A DNA stretch of 64,000 nt from Flammeovirgaceae bacterium (GCA_015180985.1 CP054185.1:2789225-2853224); one strand, 5' to 3'. Positions 51,973 to 63,000 are shown, counted from the first letter of the stretch. Numbers and translations are program-made. Notes: generated by a model from the sequence alone, not told the origin.

Positions 51973-52901
51973 AAATATACCACCACCTTGATGACTTTAA
52001 CCGGCTGCCCTATGCCGTGGTTACCAGCGGAACTTTTGACGGTGTTCATTTGGGGCACCAGCGCATATTAACACGCCTGAAAGAAATAGCCCAAAAGAAC
52101 CATGGCGAAACCGTGGTTCTTACCTTTTGGCCGCATCCGCGGCTGGTACTGTATCCGGAAGACAACAGCCTGAAATTATTAAACACGTTCGAGGAAAAAG
52201 CCGAACTCATTAAAGAGCAAGGCATTCAGCACCTGGTACGGATCCCATTCACCCGTGAATTCTCTAATTTATCATCAGTAGAATTTATTACTCATATACT
52301 TGTACAAACCATCGGAACTAAAAAACTGGTTATCGGGTACGACCACCGGTTTGGGCACAACCGCGAAGGAAGTTTTGAGGAATTAAAAACCAATGGCCCC
52401 CGGTATGGCTTTGATGTTGAAGAAATTCCCCGGCAGGATGTTGACCACGTTACGGTTAGTTCAACAAAAATCCGTCAGGCGCTGGAGCAAGGCGATGTTT
52501 CATCGGCTAACCAGCTGTTGGGCAAGCCTTACCTGCTAACCGGGCGCGTGATTAAAGGCGATAAAATCGGCAGGCTGATTGGATTTCCTACAGCCAATCT
52601 GGAAATTGACTCACAACACAAACTCATTCCGGCTGATGGCATCTATGCCGTTACGGTTGTATATGGAAATAACACATTTGGCGGCATGCTTTACATCGGT
52701 TACCGCCCCACTATCGGAGGTAATCAAAAATCAATCGAGGTAAACATCTTTAATTTTGCCAAAGATATCTATGGAGAAACCCTTACACTGTACCTGCATG
52801 CTCTTATCCGCAAGGATACGAAGTTCAATGACCTCGAACAGTTACGCCTGCAACTGGAGCAGGATAAGATTGAAGTCAGTCGGATTTTAAAATTGGATTA
52901 G
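51969..52901 (+). CDS. ribF: Bifunctional riboflavin kinase / FAD synthetase
   Basis: A 310-residue protein that makes FMN then FAD. The N-terminal adenylyltransferase has TSGTFDGVHLGHQRIL (HxGH-type) and VIGYDHRFGHNREGS; the C-terminal kinase has GRVIKGDKIGRLIGFPTANL and ADGIYAVTV, GGMLYIGYRPTIGG. ATG at 51969 is chosen by the 4-nt overlap with truB; an upstream frame extension from 51909 would run inside truB. Last gene of the block. Confidence 0.96.
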   Translation: MKIYHHLDDFNRLPYAVVTSGTFDGVHLGHQRILTRLKEIAQKNHGETVVLTFWPHPRLVLYPEDNSLKLLNTFEEKAELIKEQGIQHLVRIPFTREFSNLSSVEFITHILVQTIGTKKLVIGYDHRFGHNREGSFEELKTNGPRYGFDVEEIPRQDVDHVTVSSTKIRQALEQGDVSSANQLLGKPYLLTGRVIKGDKIGRLIGFPTANLEIDSQHKLIPADGIYAVTVVYGNNTFGGMLYIGYRPTIGGNQKSIEVNIFNFAKDIYGETLTLYLHALIRKDTKFNDLEQLRLQLEQDKIEVSRILKLD

Positions 52902-52922
52902 ATTTGTAAAAATCAGTTGCAC

Positions 52923-53618
52923 ATGATTAATAAAGTTGTTCGCGATGCCGATGAAGCCGTGCGGGATATTCCCGATAATGCCGTGTTAATGCTGGGTGGC
53001 TTCGGCTTATCGGGTATCCCCGAAAATTGCATCGCAGCCCTGCTCCGCAAGGGCGTAAAAGGTTTAACGTGTATTTCGAACAACGCAGGCGTTGATGATT
53101 TTGGCATTGGGTTATTACTAAAAACCCGGCAGGTAAAAAAAATGATTTCATCGTATGTAGGTGAAAACGAGGAGTTTGAGCGGCAACTGTTGTCGGGAGA
53201 ACTGGAAGTTGAACTCATTCCGCAGGGAACACTGGCCGAACGCTGCCGTGCGGGCGGTGCCGGCATACCCGCTTTTTACACACCGGCAGGTGTAGGTACT
53301 GAAGTGGCTCAGGGAAAAGAAGTAAGGGAGTTTAATGGAAAAAAATACCTATTGGAACACTGGCTTCGGGCTGATTTTTCGCTGGTAAAAGCCTGGAAAG
53401 GCGATACAACCGGCAACTTAATTTACCGGGGCACCTCCCGAAATTTTAACCCGATGATGGCTGCGGCCGGAAAAATTACGATTGCCGAAGTAGAAGAACT
53501 GGTGCCTGTGGGGCAGTTGGATCCCAACCAAGTTCATACCCCCGGAATTTATGTACAGCGCATATTCCAGGGTAAGAATTACGAAAAACGGATTGAACAA
53601 CGTACAATTCGAAAATAA
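52923..53618 (+). CDS. scoA: 3-oxoacid CoA-transferase subunit A
   Basis: A 231-residue alpha subunit of a class I CoA-transferase, likely succinyl-CoA:acetoacetate. Motifs: [57 protein letters not shown] and [22 protein letters not shown] at 52923 is preferred to the TTG at 52917. The B subunit starts 7 nt after its stop. It allows ketone-body or acetoacetate activation and growth on fatty or branched-chain amino acids. Confidence 0.95.
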   Translation: MINKVVRDADEAVRDIPDNAVLMLGGFGLSGIPENCIAALLRKGVKGLTCISNNAGVDDFGIGLLLKTRQVKKMISSYVGENEEFERQLLSGELEVELIPQGTLAERCRAGGAGIPAFYTPAGVGTEVAQGKEVREFNGKKYLLEHWLRADFSLVKAWKGDTTGNLIYRGTSRNFNPMMAAAGKITIAEVEELVPVGQLDPNQVHTPGIYVQRIFQGKNYEKRIEQRTIRK

Positions 53619-53625
53619 GCCGGTT

Positions 53626-54282
53626 ATGTTAGACAAAATAGGTATAGCCAAACGCATTGCCCGCGAAGTAAAAGACGGCATGTATATTAACCTGGGTATC
53701 GGTATTCCCACCCTGGTAGCCAATTATATACCGGCCAACCTCAACGTAGTTCTTCAATCAGAAAACGGATTGCTGGGGATTGGCCCCTTCCCTACCGAGG
53801 ATCAGGTTGACCCGGATTTAATCAATGCCGGCAAGCAAACCATCACCATGTTGCCCGGTTCAGCATTGTTTAGTTCGGCCGAAAGTTTTGCCATGATTCG
53901 GGGCGGGCATATCGATCTGACAATCCTTGGCGCCATGGAGGTGAGCGAACAGGGCGACATCGCCAACTGGAAAGTACCAGGCAAAATGGTAAAAGGAATG
54001 GGGGGTGCCATGGATCTGGTGGCTTCAGCTGAACACATTATTGTAGCCATGCAACACTGCAGTAAAGACGGAGCCTCCAAACTTTTAAAAGAATGTACCC
54101 TGCCCCTTACCGGCCTCCGTTGCGTGAAACGAATTGTTACTGATATGGCCGTGTTGGATATCGTGCCCACCGGAGGCTTTAAACTGCTTGAACGCGCACC
54201 GGGCGTAAGTGTAGAGCAAATAAAAAATGCAACAGCAGGCAAACTGATTACCGAGGGCGAAATTCCCGAAATGACTTTCTGA
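53626..54282 (+). CDS. scoB: 3-oxoacid CoA-transferase subunit B
   Basis: A 218-residue beta subunit containing the catalytic Glu in [14 protein letters not shown]. Other family pieces: [55 protein letters not shown] and [20 protein letters not shown] at 53626 follows the A subunit stop; an open extension from 53551 runs inside scoA and is rejected. gldC follows after 17 nt. Confidence 0.95.
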   Translation: MLDKIGIAKRIAREVKDGMYINLGIGIPTLVANYIPANLNVVLQSENGLLGIGPFPTEDQVDPDLINAGKQTITMLPGSALFSSAESFAMIRGGHIDLTILGAMEVSEQGDIANWKVPGKMVKGMGGAMDLVASAEHIIVAMQHCSKDGASKLLKECTLPLTGLRCVKRIVTDMAVLDIVPTGGFKLLERAPGVSVEQIKNATAGKLITEGEIPEMTF

Positions 54283-54299
54283 TTTACTACCTGACCGAC

Positions 54300-54641
54300 A
54301 TGAGAAAAACAACCATCAACTTTAGCGTAGAACTGGACAGCAACAACGTACCCGATAAAATCCTGTGGGATGCTTCTGACAAGCCTGAAGCGGCACCTGC
54401 CCAAACCAAGTCCATCAGTATATCCCTGTGGGACCAATCGCAAAAAAATACCCTACGCATTGATTTATGGACCAAAGACATGCCGGTTGATGAAATGAAA
54501 CGATTTTACATTGATTGCCTTGGCGGGCTTGCCCAGAGCATCTTAACGGCTACTGGCGATGAATACATGGCCAGCGAAACCCACGCCCTGTGCGACAGGT
54601 TGGTTGACCACCTTCGCTCCGAAAACCTTAAAAACGGGTAA
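54300..54641 (+). CDS. gldC: Gliding motility protein GldC
   Basis: A 113-residue cytosolic protein with the GldC pattern: TINFSVELDSNNVPDKILWD, SISISLWDQSQKNTLRIDLW, TKDMPVDEMKRFYIDCLGG and MASETHALCDRLVDHLRSEN. GldC supports gliding in Flavobacterium together with GldB, though it is not essential there. No other gld or spr gene appears in the window, and the protein also occurs in non-gliding Bacteroidota, so it does not prove motility. Confidence 0.93.
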   Translation: MRKTTINFSVELDSNNVPDKILWDASDKPEAAPAQTKSISISLWDQSQKNTLRIDLWTKDMPVDEMKRFYIDCLGGLAQSILTATGDEYMASETHALCDRLVDHLRSENLKNG

Positions 54642-54680
54642 CACCTCAAGCAGCCCTTTAACGAAATCACAGGCGTTTAC

Positions 54681-54710
54681 TTTGTTTTTTACTAAAATTT
54701 TGTACTTTTC
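54681..54710 (+). promoter_or_regulatory. Candidate promoter of the TonB receptor
   Basis: TTTG (54681-54684) and TACTTTTC (54703-54710) with an 18-nt spacer fit the Bacteroidota pattern except the final base of the -7 box. It leaves about 75 nt of leader before the ATG at 54792. Confidence 0.4.
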
Positions 54711-54791
54711 AGGATAGTACAAAGAAGATCCTTTTACCATAACCAAACACAATTAATTATTTCACAAAACCAACCAACTAAAGAAAACCGT

Positions 54792-57524
54792 ATGGAGAAG
54801 TTTTACAAACGTTCGTGGGCTCTATCACTACTGATGATACTGGGCTATACGACAACTTTTGCTCAAACCACTGTTTCCGGCAAGGTGAAAGACGAAACCG
54901 GAACACCTATGCCAGGTGTAAACATCATCGTTAAAGGCACAACCGATGGAACCGTAACGGATGCCAATGGTGATTATACGTTAAGCACCAGCAAAACTCC
55001 GCCTTTTACCCTTCGATTTTCCTTTATCGGATACCGGGGCTTGGAGGTGGAGGTTACCGGTGCCACATCAGGTATTGATGTTTCTATGGAATCAGACCCA
55101 CTAGGCCTTGATGAGATTGTGGTAATCGGCCAGGGCCAGCGGGCTGAGTTTATGAAAGCGCCCGTAACAGCCTACCGTGTCGGGTCGCTGGATATCCGCA
55201 ACGTACCTGCCCCTGACTTTTATGAATCCGTTTCCTATCAGCCGGGTGTTCAGATGACTGCCGGCAGCTTAAACTTCCAGGCCATGAATACTCGTGGCTT
55301 CGCTACCATTGCCAACACACGGTTCGTTCAGTTGGTTGATGGAATGGATACCTCCGCACCCATTCTCAATTTCCCCACCGGTAACCTTGTAGGTATCAGT
55401 GAACTGGATGCAGAAAGCATGGACTTACTACCCGGGGCTTCCTCTGCTTTGTACGGACCTAACGCCTTTAACGGCATCATTCTGATGAACAGCAAATCGC
55501 CTTTTGAGTACCAAGGGCTTAGCGTAACAGCAAAAGGTGGCGTAACCCGTTCGGATGCACAAGGCGAGGCCAACCCGATGTACAACTTCGGCCTCCGGTA
55601 TGCCAAAGCCTTTAATAACAAATTCGCTTTTAAAATTAACTTCTCGATGGCTGATGCAACCGACTGGAAAGGAAATGACTACCGCACCCACCGGCCCGAT
55701 CCGGAAAATCCGGTAAGTCAAACCAGTCTGCCGTACTTTGACGGTCTTAACCTATACGGAGATGAAACCGTGATTAACACAGGAATTCCTGGCTTTTCTC
55801 CGCTTACGCGTACCGGCTTCAGGGAAGAAGATCTTGTTGATAACTATGATGCCAGCAGTATGAAGTATGATGCTGCTTTGCATTACCGATTCAATCCTAA
55901 CCTTGAGCTTAGCTACGCTTATCGTTTTGGTGGAGGTAATACCGTTTACCAGGGTAGTGAAAAATACGCCATTCGTGACTTTACTCAGCAGTTTCACAAA
56001 GTAGAACTTAGGGGCAAGAATTTCTTTATTCGCGGTTACAATACACGTACCGATGCAGGAAACTCGTATAACATGAGTGCACTTGGTGCTTTTGTAAATG
56101 AGGCTTTCCGTACTTCAGCAACGGGTCCATCAGGCGGTTGGGTACAAGATTATGTATTGGCATACAGTGGTGCAATCCCAACGGTTACACCGGGCGATCA
56201 TGCTGCAGCAAGGACATTTGCCGACAGGTTTATGTTAAACGCTACTCCTGAACAGATTCAGGATACCATTAATGCTGTACGCAACCGATTCTTTCAGCGC
56301 ACTCCTCCAGGCGCCAAATTCATTGACAACTCCAGGCTCTACCATGCCGAGTTTAACTACCGGTTTGACGATATGATTACATGGGCCGAAGTGCAGATTG
56401 GCGGTAACTTCAGAAGGTATGATCTTTTCTCTGATGCCACAGTGTATAATGAGGATCCGGATGGGGACGGTAATGCATCGCGTATTACCATTGACGAGTA
56501 TGGCGCATACCTGCAAATGGCGAAAGAATTCGGTAAACTAAAACTTACCGGTTCAATCCGTCATGATAAAAACCAGAACTTTGACGGCTTGTGGACACCC
56601 CGGCTTTCAGCCGTATTCTCAGCCAGCGAAAACAGTTTCTTCCGGGCTTCGTTCCAAACCGGTTTTCGTAACCCCGACACGCAAGCTCAGTACATTTACT
56701 TCCCTACAGGGTCAGGCATCCTGCTGGGAAGCACCAAGGACAATGCCGAACCGTACGGTGTACACAATGGAGGAGCCTACACCGAAAGCTCATGGCTCGC
56801 CTACAGAGCCTCAGGTGGTAGTATTGACGGTGCAACCGGAACACTTATCGGAGGTAATCAATCGCTTTTAGAAACCGCTGACATCCCGTACATTAAACCA
56901 GAGAAACTGCAAACCATTGAAGTTGGTTATAAAGGTTCCTTCAACAAAAGCCTGCTGGTAGATGCCTATGCATTTTACAATACCTACAAAAATTTTCTTG
57001 GCGACCAACTGGTGTATAGCAAACTGCCCACTACCCATAAAGGAAATACGGTGCCAGCAGGTACGCTGTGGTCCCCGTATGTGAACTCACCCGAATCCAT
57101 TACCTCACTGGGTGCGGGTCTTAACCTGAGTTATTCCTTCCTGAAAGGCTATGTGGCCATGGCCAACTATACCTTTCAGAACTACGATGCCAACGAAGAA
57201 GAATTTATTGCCGGCTTTAACACACCCGAAAACAAAATTATGGTTGGCCTCAGTAACCGGAATATCAATAACACAGGTTTTGGATTTAACCTGAACTTCC
57301 GCTGGCAGGAATCCTTCATGTGGAACTCGGGTTTTGGGAACTGGATTGTTCCTGAATATGGAGTTTTTGATGCGATGCTGAGCTACCAGATCACCTCCAT
57401 GAAGGCCATACTAAAACTGGGTGGCACCAACCTGCTGGGTGGCGACTACCGGCCGAACTTTGGTAGCAGTTTTGTAGGGCAGCAATACTACCTGTCGATA
57501 ACCTTTGATGAACTTTTTAAATAG
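54792..57524 (+). CDS. TonB-dependent receptor with carboxypeptidase-like domain
   Basis: A 910-residue outer-membrane receptor. Signal peptide (WALSLLMILGYTTTFAQ), then a CarboxypepD_reg-like beta domain (VSGKVKDETGTPMPGVNIIV, DANGDYTLS, FSFIGYRGLEVEV), plug domain (residues 125-235; GASSALYGPNAFNGIILMNS) and barrel ending FDELFK. The lipoprotein downstream has an SGNH hydrolase fold, so this is a receptor-plus-esterase pair instead of a SusCD pair. The substrate is unknown; a fatty-acid ester or acylated sugar would suit the partner. Confidence 0.93.
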   Translation: MEKFYKRSWALSLLMILGYTTTFAQTTVSGKVKDETGTPMPGVNIIVKGTTDGTVTDANGDYTLSTSKTPPFTLRFSFIGYRGLEVEVTGATSGIDVSMESDPLGLDEIVVIGQGQRAEFMKAPVTAYRVGSLDIRNVPAPDFYESVSYQPGVQMTAGSLNFQAMNTRGFATIANTRFVQLVDGMDTSAPILNFPTGNLVGISELDAESMDLLPGASSALYGPNAFNGIILMNSKSPFEYQGLSVTAKGGVTRSDAQGEANPMYNFGLRYAKAFNNKFAFKINFSMADATDWKGNDYRTHRPDPENPVSQTSLPYFDGLNLYGDETVINTGIPGFSPLTRTGFREEDLVDNYDASSMKYDAALHYRFNPNLELSYAYRFGGGNTVYQGSEKYAIRDFTQQFHKVELRGKNFFIRGYNTRTDAGNSYNMSALGAFVNEAFRTSATGPSGGWVQDYVLAYSGAIPTVTPGDHAAARTFADRFMLNATPEQIQDTINAVRNRFFQRTPPGAKFIDNSRLYHAEFNYRFDDMITWAEVQIGGNFRRYDLFSDATVYNEDPDGDGNASRITIDEYGAYLQMAKEFGKLKLTGSIRHDKNQNFDGLWTPRLSAVFSASENSFFRASFQTGFRNPDTQAQYIYFPTGSGILLGSTKDNAEPYGVHNGGAYTESSWLAYRASGGSIDGATGTLIGGNQSLLETADIPYIKPEKLQTIEVGYKGSFNKSLLVDAYAFYNTYKNFLGDQLVYSKLPTTHKGNTVPAGTLWSPYVNSPESITSLGAGLNLSYSFLKGYVAMANYTFQNYDANEEEFIAGFNTPENKIMVGLSNRNINNTGFGFNLNFRWQESFMWNSGFGNWIVPEYGVFDAMLSYQITSMKAILKLGGTNLLGGDYRPNFGSSFVGQQYYLSITFDELFK

Positions 57525-57544
57525 TAAATGTTAATAAGCAGTTT

Positions 57545-59113
57545 ATGAAAAAGATGAAATTTTTAAGCATACTACTTACCCTGCTCTTTGTGTTTGGTTG
57601 TGAGCAGGAAATATTGGTGCAACAAGATCCTGACCCGGATCCGGATCCGACCGGGGAGTCCGGCAGTGCAAACTTTACCAAGTTTGTTTCAATTGGCAAT
57701 TCATTAACGGCCGGTTACATGGCCAGTGCACTGTTTGCATTTGGTCAGCAAAATTCTTACCCGGCTATTATGGCTGAGCACTTTGCCTATGTAAGCGAAA
57801 ACGATCCGTTCGATCAGCCCATGGTTAACTCGGTAAACGGGTGCTTTAATCCATCTGCCGGGTGTACATTGGGCCGGTTGATTTTGTTTGACCCTGACGG
57901 CCCGACCGGACCTTTATCTGCATCGCCAACACCTGCAGGTACAACCGGAGTGCCGGCTCCATATAACACCACCTCAACTGATCACTTATTGGCTTTGGCA
58001 CCGTATGCAGGCAACAAAGACAACCTGAACAACTTCGGTGTTCCGGGCATTATCCTCGCACAAGCACTTACACCGGCAACCGGTGGACCTCCGCCACCGG
58101 CACCGAACCCTGCCTACAACCCGTACTTTGCCCGCTTTGCCAAAACCCCTAGTACGGATGGTTCTACCGGCTCCACAATTATCAGTGATGCATTAGCCAC
58201 CAATCCAACCTTTGTATCTTTCTGGCTTGGAAATAATGATGTACTGGGTTATGCAGTAGGTGGTGCTTCTAATCCATCTATTTTAACCAGTGTGCCAGCC
58301 TTTACAGCCCAGTATTCAGCGGCTATTGATGCCATTCTGGCCCACCCAAACAACGTGAAAATGGTGGTTGGCAACATACCCAATGTTACTACTATTCCGT
58401 ATTTCAGGTTGGTTCCCTATAATCCTGTGGTGATTACTAACCAGGCCCAGATTGATGCGATTAATGCGGGGTATGCTCCCTACAATGCAGGTCTTGAAGC
58501 CGCATTTGGCGGTGGCTTTATTACCGCTGAAGAACGTGATAAGAGAAAAGTTATCTTCTCAGTTGGGCAAAACCCGGTGGTAATTGTTGATGAATCTTTG
58601 ACTAATTTGGGCGGGATGGGATTACCCAGTTACCGGGAAGCTACAGCCCAGGATTTACTGGTTCTTCCTGCTGCTTCGTTTATTGGAACTTTGGTAAGTG
58701 GTGACCCCACGTTGATTAATGGAGTTACTGTGCCACTGGCCGACCAGTGGGTACTGATTCCTTCTGAAATTACGGAAATTACTACCCGCATAAACGACTT
58801 CAATACAGCTATAGCCGCAAAAGTTGCAGCCAACAGCAGCCGCATGGCGCTGGCAGATATATTCACCAAGTTTAATGAGATTGCCACCAGCCCTACCGGT
58901 GGCATTGTAGTGGATGGCTTGTTTATCCGGTCAACCTTGGCTCCCCCGAACGGAGTTTTCTCGGAAGATGGTGTTCACCCCAACCCGCGTGGATCGGCTT
59001 ACATTGCTAAAATCTTTATTCAGGCAATTAATGCCAAGTTCGGTTCAACAGTGCCTGAACCAAACATTTCGAAGTATTTTGGAACCTTCTTCCCGGTAAG
59101 CCCTCCACTTTAA
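57545..59113 (+). CDS. SGNH/GDSL-type surface lipoprotein hydrolase
   Basis: A 522-residue lipoprotein with lipobox LFVFGC (Cys19) and a short Asp-Pro linker (DPDPDPDPTGES). The SGNH motifs are VSIGNSLTAGY (block I Ser), SFWLGNNDVLGYAVG (block III Asn, with Gly earlier) and DGVHPNPRGSAYIA (block V Asp/His). The insert between them (Pro/Thr-rich, residues 110-190) is long, so it is larger than the usual GDSL esterase. It follows the receptor gene by 20 nt and ends before a strong bidirectional terminator. Esterase activity is predicted, substrate unknown. Confidence 0.9.
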   Translation: MKKMKFLSILLTLLFVFGCEQEILVQQDPDPDPDPTGESGSANFTKFVSIGNSLTAGYMASALFAFGQQNSYPAIMAEHFAYVSENDPFDQPMVNSVNGCFNPSAGCTLGRLILFDPDGPTGPLSASPTPAGTTGVPAPYNTTSTDHLLALAPYAGNKDNLNNFGVPGIILAQALTPATGGPPPPAPNPAYNPYFARFAKTPSTDGSTGSTIISDALATNPTFVSFWLGNNDVLGYAVGGASNPSILTSVPAFTAQYSAAIDAILAHPNNVKMVVGNIPNVTTIPYFRLVPYNPVVITNQAQIDAINAGYAPYNAGLEAAFGGGFITAEERDKRKVIFSVGQNPVVIVDESLTNLGGMGLPSYREATAQDLLVLPAASFIGTLVSGDPTLINGVTVPLADQWVLIPSEITEITTRINDFNTAIAAKVAANSSRMALADIFTKFNEIATSPTGGIVVDGLFIRSTLAPPNGVFSEDGVHPNPRGSAYIAKIFIQAINAKFGSTVPEPNISKYFGTFFPVSPPL

Positions 59114-59130
59114 TTCTGAATTGCACCCAA

Positions 59131-59164
59131 AAAACCCTGACGGCCTTCGTCAGGGTTTTTTTTA
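59131..59164. terminator. Bidirectional intrinsic terminator
   Basis: AAAACCCTGACG (59131-59142), loop GCCTT, CGTCAGGGTTTT (59148-59159), then T's to 59164. The stem of 12 bp has A's before and T's after, so it can end transcription from both the SGNH gene and the convergent YdcF-like gene. Confidence 0.9.
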
Positions 59165-59926
59165 TAAATAACCGGCCATCCAATAGGCCGCAAAGCCAGT
59201 CCACTCTTTAACTAGTTTACTCCAAATCAGCAGGGCGTCAACCTTCGGAATGAACAATACATCCGGAGTATAGTAACGGGGGTGGGTGTAAAAATCCGTT
59301 GAAAAGGGAGTAACATGGAGGCCGGCTTTGCGAAAACAGGCCAGCGACCTGCGCATATGAAAGCCCGAGGTGATCAGTACGATACCACCGGTCGTATCAG
59401 CAGACACCATCCGCATAACATTTACAGCCGACTCGTATGTGTTTCGCGATTTATTTTCAATAATAAGGCTGTCGGCTGGCACACCCATCAATACCAATGC
59501 CCTGGCAATCTCATCGGCCTCTTTGCGGCTTTTAGTAATTAAGCGGCCGGTACCACCTGAAACAATAAGCTTCCGTACAAGGCCGCGCTTATACAAATCA
59601 ACCGCATGCACTACCCGGTCGGCACCGTGCTCAAAAAAAACGCGATCGGTTAAAGCTGCATCGTTGCTGGTTACTCCGGTTAAAATGATACCATACCTAT
59701 AGCTGCCGGTCATCTGCGCATACGGGGTTGGGGGTACCTCCCACCGTTGCATAATTTCATTGGCAATAAATTCATTGGAAAAAAAGTACAGTAATCCGAA
59801 AGCGATCCAAAAAAGCCGCTTGCGCCACTGCTGTGTCGGCAGGAAAGCTGATAGAAGAAACAACAGGCTTATCAGCACCAGCGGCATAACCAGATAGCCC
59901 AATGTTTTGGAGAGAAAAAAGAACAT
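59162..59926 (-). CDS. YdcF/SanA/ElyC-type membrane protein (DUF218)
   Basis: A 254-residue protein with two N-terminal TM helices (LGYLVMPLVLISLLFLLSAFL, LFWIAFGLLYFFSNEFIA) and a DUF218 domain: YGIILTGVTSNDAALTDRVF, VHAVDLYKRGLVRKLIVSGG, SRKEADEIARALVLMGVP, IIENKSRNTYESAVNVMRM and GIVLITSGFHMRRSLACFRKAG. This family acts in envelope integrity (ElyC/SanA), enzymatic detail unclear. The stop is inside the terminator region. Confidence 0.92.
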   Translation of the reverse strand: MFFFLSKTLGYLVMPLVLISLLFLLSAFLPTQQWRKRLFWIAFGLLYFFSNEFIANEIMQRWEVPPTPYAQMTGSYRYGIILTGVTSNDAALTDRVFFEHGADRVVHAVDLYKRGLVRKLIVSGGTGRLITKSRKEADEIARALVLMGVPADSLIIENKSRNTYESAVNVMRMVSADTTGGIVLITSGFHMRRSLACFRKAGLHVTPFSTDFYTHPRYYTPDVLFIPKVDALLIWSKLVKEWTGFAAYWMAGYL

Positions 59927-59934
59927 GCCGGATT

Positions 59935-59988
59935 TTAGAAAATCCTTACCAGAATCAAAAGCAGCAGGATAAGTATCAAAATAATCAT
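59935..59988 (-). CDS. Tiny hydrophobic open frame (17 codons), doubtful
   Basis: On the minus strand ATG at 59986-59988 opens a 17-codon frame, almost all Leu/Ile/Val, ending TAA at 59935-59937, 8 nt before the YdcF-like start. It reads as a lone short TM segment with an Arg near the end. No ribosome-binding site is visible. It may be a real micropeptide or a chance frame. Confidence 0.25.
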   Translation of the reverse strand: MIILILILLLLILVRIF

Positions 59989-60015
59989 GGTCTTTTTATT
60001 ACGGCCGTAAAGGTA

Positions 60016-63000
60016 TTATTTTTTATATAACGGGTTCGATAAATTTCCTATCCCATCAATAATTCTTCGTAAAACGTCAAAATACAGGGTTATAGCCAGC
60101 ACCAGCGTCATCGACCAGATTACCCCGGTGTTAAAAATCAAGGTACTAACGTTTCGGTTAAGGAAATGTTTAGCCGGCATGTAAAACTGGGCATCAAAAT
60201 CAACAATATGCTCAGGTTCAGGGTCTTTATAAATCGGGTAAATTTTCTGGATGAGTTTACCGTCTTTCTCGATAATCCGATGGGTTTCCGACAGGTTCTT
60301 GACAAATTCGGCTATGGCCTCGTTACGGTACCTTTCGCGAAAGAGTTCGTATTCACGCTCCTTTTCTGGGGAGTCAGTCATCGAAGCCACCAGTTTTTCT
60401 TTCTCGTCATCGGCTTTATTATAGAGTCTTATATAGAATCGCCTCAGGCTTACTAAAAACTCAGATGCACGGACATAGGTAAGCGAATCAAAATGTTTCA
60501 GGGTAATGTTATCAGTCCATACCATGTCTTGTGAGGTATTAACAAAAAGAGCTTCTTTACGCAATTCGTTCCGTATCAAATCCAGATCGCGCATAACCTT
60601 GGCAATCACATCACGGTCGATAGCTTTGAGGTTATTCAGGCAATACTGCAGTCGGGTTTCCAGTTCGGGCAGGTAGTACACCTTTTTATAATCCGACTCG
60701 GCCATGATTTTATCGTACAGGTAAAATTTTTTCTCGTACCGGTTATCCTTAAACTGCGTAACCATGGCCGCCTCAAATGCCCAGCGCGAGGCCATCAAAT
60801 CACCAACAAACGGTACGGTAGCCGTGTTACCTATCACCGGGTTTAGTTTATCAAACTTTACCACCACACCGCTTAAAATAAGCTGAGGTATTATCAACAA
60901 CGGAATAAGAATGTAAATAGTAACGGCCGAGTTGAACGCAGATGAAATATTTAAACCGAGTACATTGGCAAAACACGATACCGTAAACAGGATCATCCAA
61001 TGTTCAGGTAGCATACCGCGGATCTCAAGAATATAATTACCCACCACCACAAACGTGAGTGTTTGGATGGCCGATAAAGTAAACAGGATGGAAATTTTGG
61101 AAAGGAGATAACTGCTGCGGCTTAAATGCAGAAAGGCTTCACGTTTAAGAATTTTACGATCACGAATAATTTCTTCAGCACTCACCGTCAGGCCCATAAA
61201 CAGGGCTACAATGACACTCATAAACAGGTAAGCGGGCAGGTTGAGGTTTTTGGCAAAAACATATCCCGACAGCAGTTTGTCGTCAACATTGTAATACCGA
61301 ACGATAAAGGCGAGTATAAATGCAAGCAACGGTGCTTCCAGCAAATTAATAATCATGTATTGCCGGTTGTGCAGTTTGGCTTTCAGGTCGCGCATGGAAA
61401 AAAGCAGGGTTTGCTTAAGCCTGCCTGGTATTTGCAGCGATGATTTAATGGGTTCATGCGCGGTTTCGATTGGAGGAAGTTTAGCTGAATTTTTATAGAT
61501 GCGGCTCCATTGCTCCGGGGTTATTTTGCGCTCGTTGGTAAAGTGTCCGTATTCGTTAATAATTTTAGTTTCAATAATATTAAAAATCTGCTCGGGGTTA
61601 ACATTGCCGCACGCGTAGCACTCGCCTTCATCACTACTTACCAGGTCGATACTCTTTTTAAAATAAACAATGGCATCAACGGGATTTCCGTAATAAATCT
61701 GGTAACCACCCGTGTCGAGAATCAGTAACCGGTCGAACTTTTTGAAAATATCAGAAGAGGGCTGATGAATAACGGCAAAAACGAGTTTTCCTTTTAACGA
61801 AAGTTCTTTGAGTAAATCGATAATATTCTCCGAGTCGCGTGAAGAAAGCCCGCTGGTGGGCTCATCACAAAAAAGTACTGCAGGCTCGCGAAGCAATTCC
61901 AACCCGATGTTCAGGCGTTTGCGTTGCCCACCACTGATGGTTTTTCGCAGGGGTGAGCCGACTTTTAAATCCTTAATTTCGGCCAGGCCTAGATCTTCCA
62001 ACGTCTTCATCACCAGGAAGTGAATTGATTCCTCTTCCTTATCGTTAAAACAAAGTTTAGCCGCATAATAAAGGTTTTCATAAACCGTCAGGTCCTCAAT
62101 AAGCAGGTCGTCTTGCGGAACAAAGCCAATAACACCCTCAATTTTTTCGGGCTCCTTATGTATATCAATTCCGTTTATTAAAACCTGCCCTTCACTTGGT
62201 TTTTCCGTGCCATTAAGAACATAAAGCAGGGTTGATTTGCCGGCACCGCTGGCGCCCATCAATGCTACAAGGTTACCGGATTGTTCGGCCAGGTTTACCT
62301 GGCGCAAGCCGAGTTTACCATTTTTAAACTTGAAAGTGATATTTTTTGCCTCAAATGATATCCGGCCACTCTCACTGAATTTTTTAAAGGCATTCAAAAT
62401 TTCACCGTAGTAAACGGGGTCATCCTTTTCCCACCGCAGGGTACTGCCAACGGCCAGTACCGAAATAAATCCCGGCTTAATCGGAACTCCGTTAAGGTAA
62501 ACATCAGAGTTGCCGATGTACTTAACAAAATACAATTCGACATTTCGGAAATAGAGCACGGCAATGAACCCGTTAAGACTTTTACGGCTAATCCGTTTGC
62601 TTTGGCCTGATGATGGAGCTGATGCACTACTGATGATGAGGATGGAATCACTTTCCAATAAAGTGGCATCTTTACCTAGAACAAACAGGAGTGCCGCCTG
62701 AATATCAGCTTCACTTATTTTAAACTCGCTGCCAATAACCTTCAGCAAATCCTTTTCACGGGTAGTAATCATTTCATCGGCCAGTACAATTCGGATAAGT
62801 TCAAGAGTAATGATAACCTTTTGCTTTTGCGTAATCTCCAGGTTAAGACCAGCACATATTTTCTGTATGGTTTGAATGTCGCGCTGCTGATCCTGAGAAC
62901 TTACCTCGCGCGAGTATTCATCAAAGCGGATAAGATAATGGTCGAGTTTGCTTATGCTGACATGCTCGGCAAGAAATGCACGAATTTGCTCACGCTCCTG

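Noticed and set aside
53551-53625. Extended N-terminus for scoB
   Set aside because: It is a different frame of scoA; the family starts at the [11 protein letters not shown] Met at 53626.
53802-54443. A 213-codon minus-strand frame across scoB and gldC
   Set aside because: It crosses two real genes on the opposite strand and has no coherent domain.
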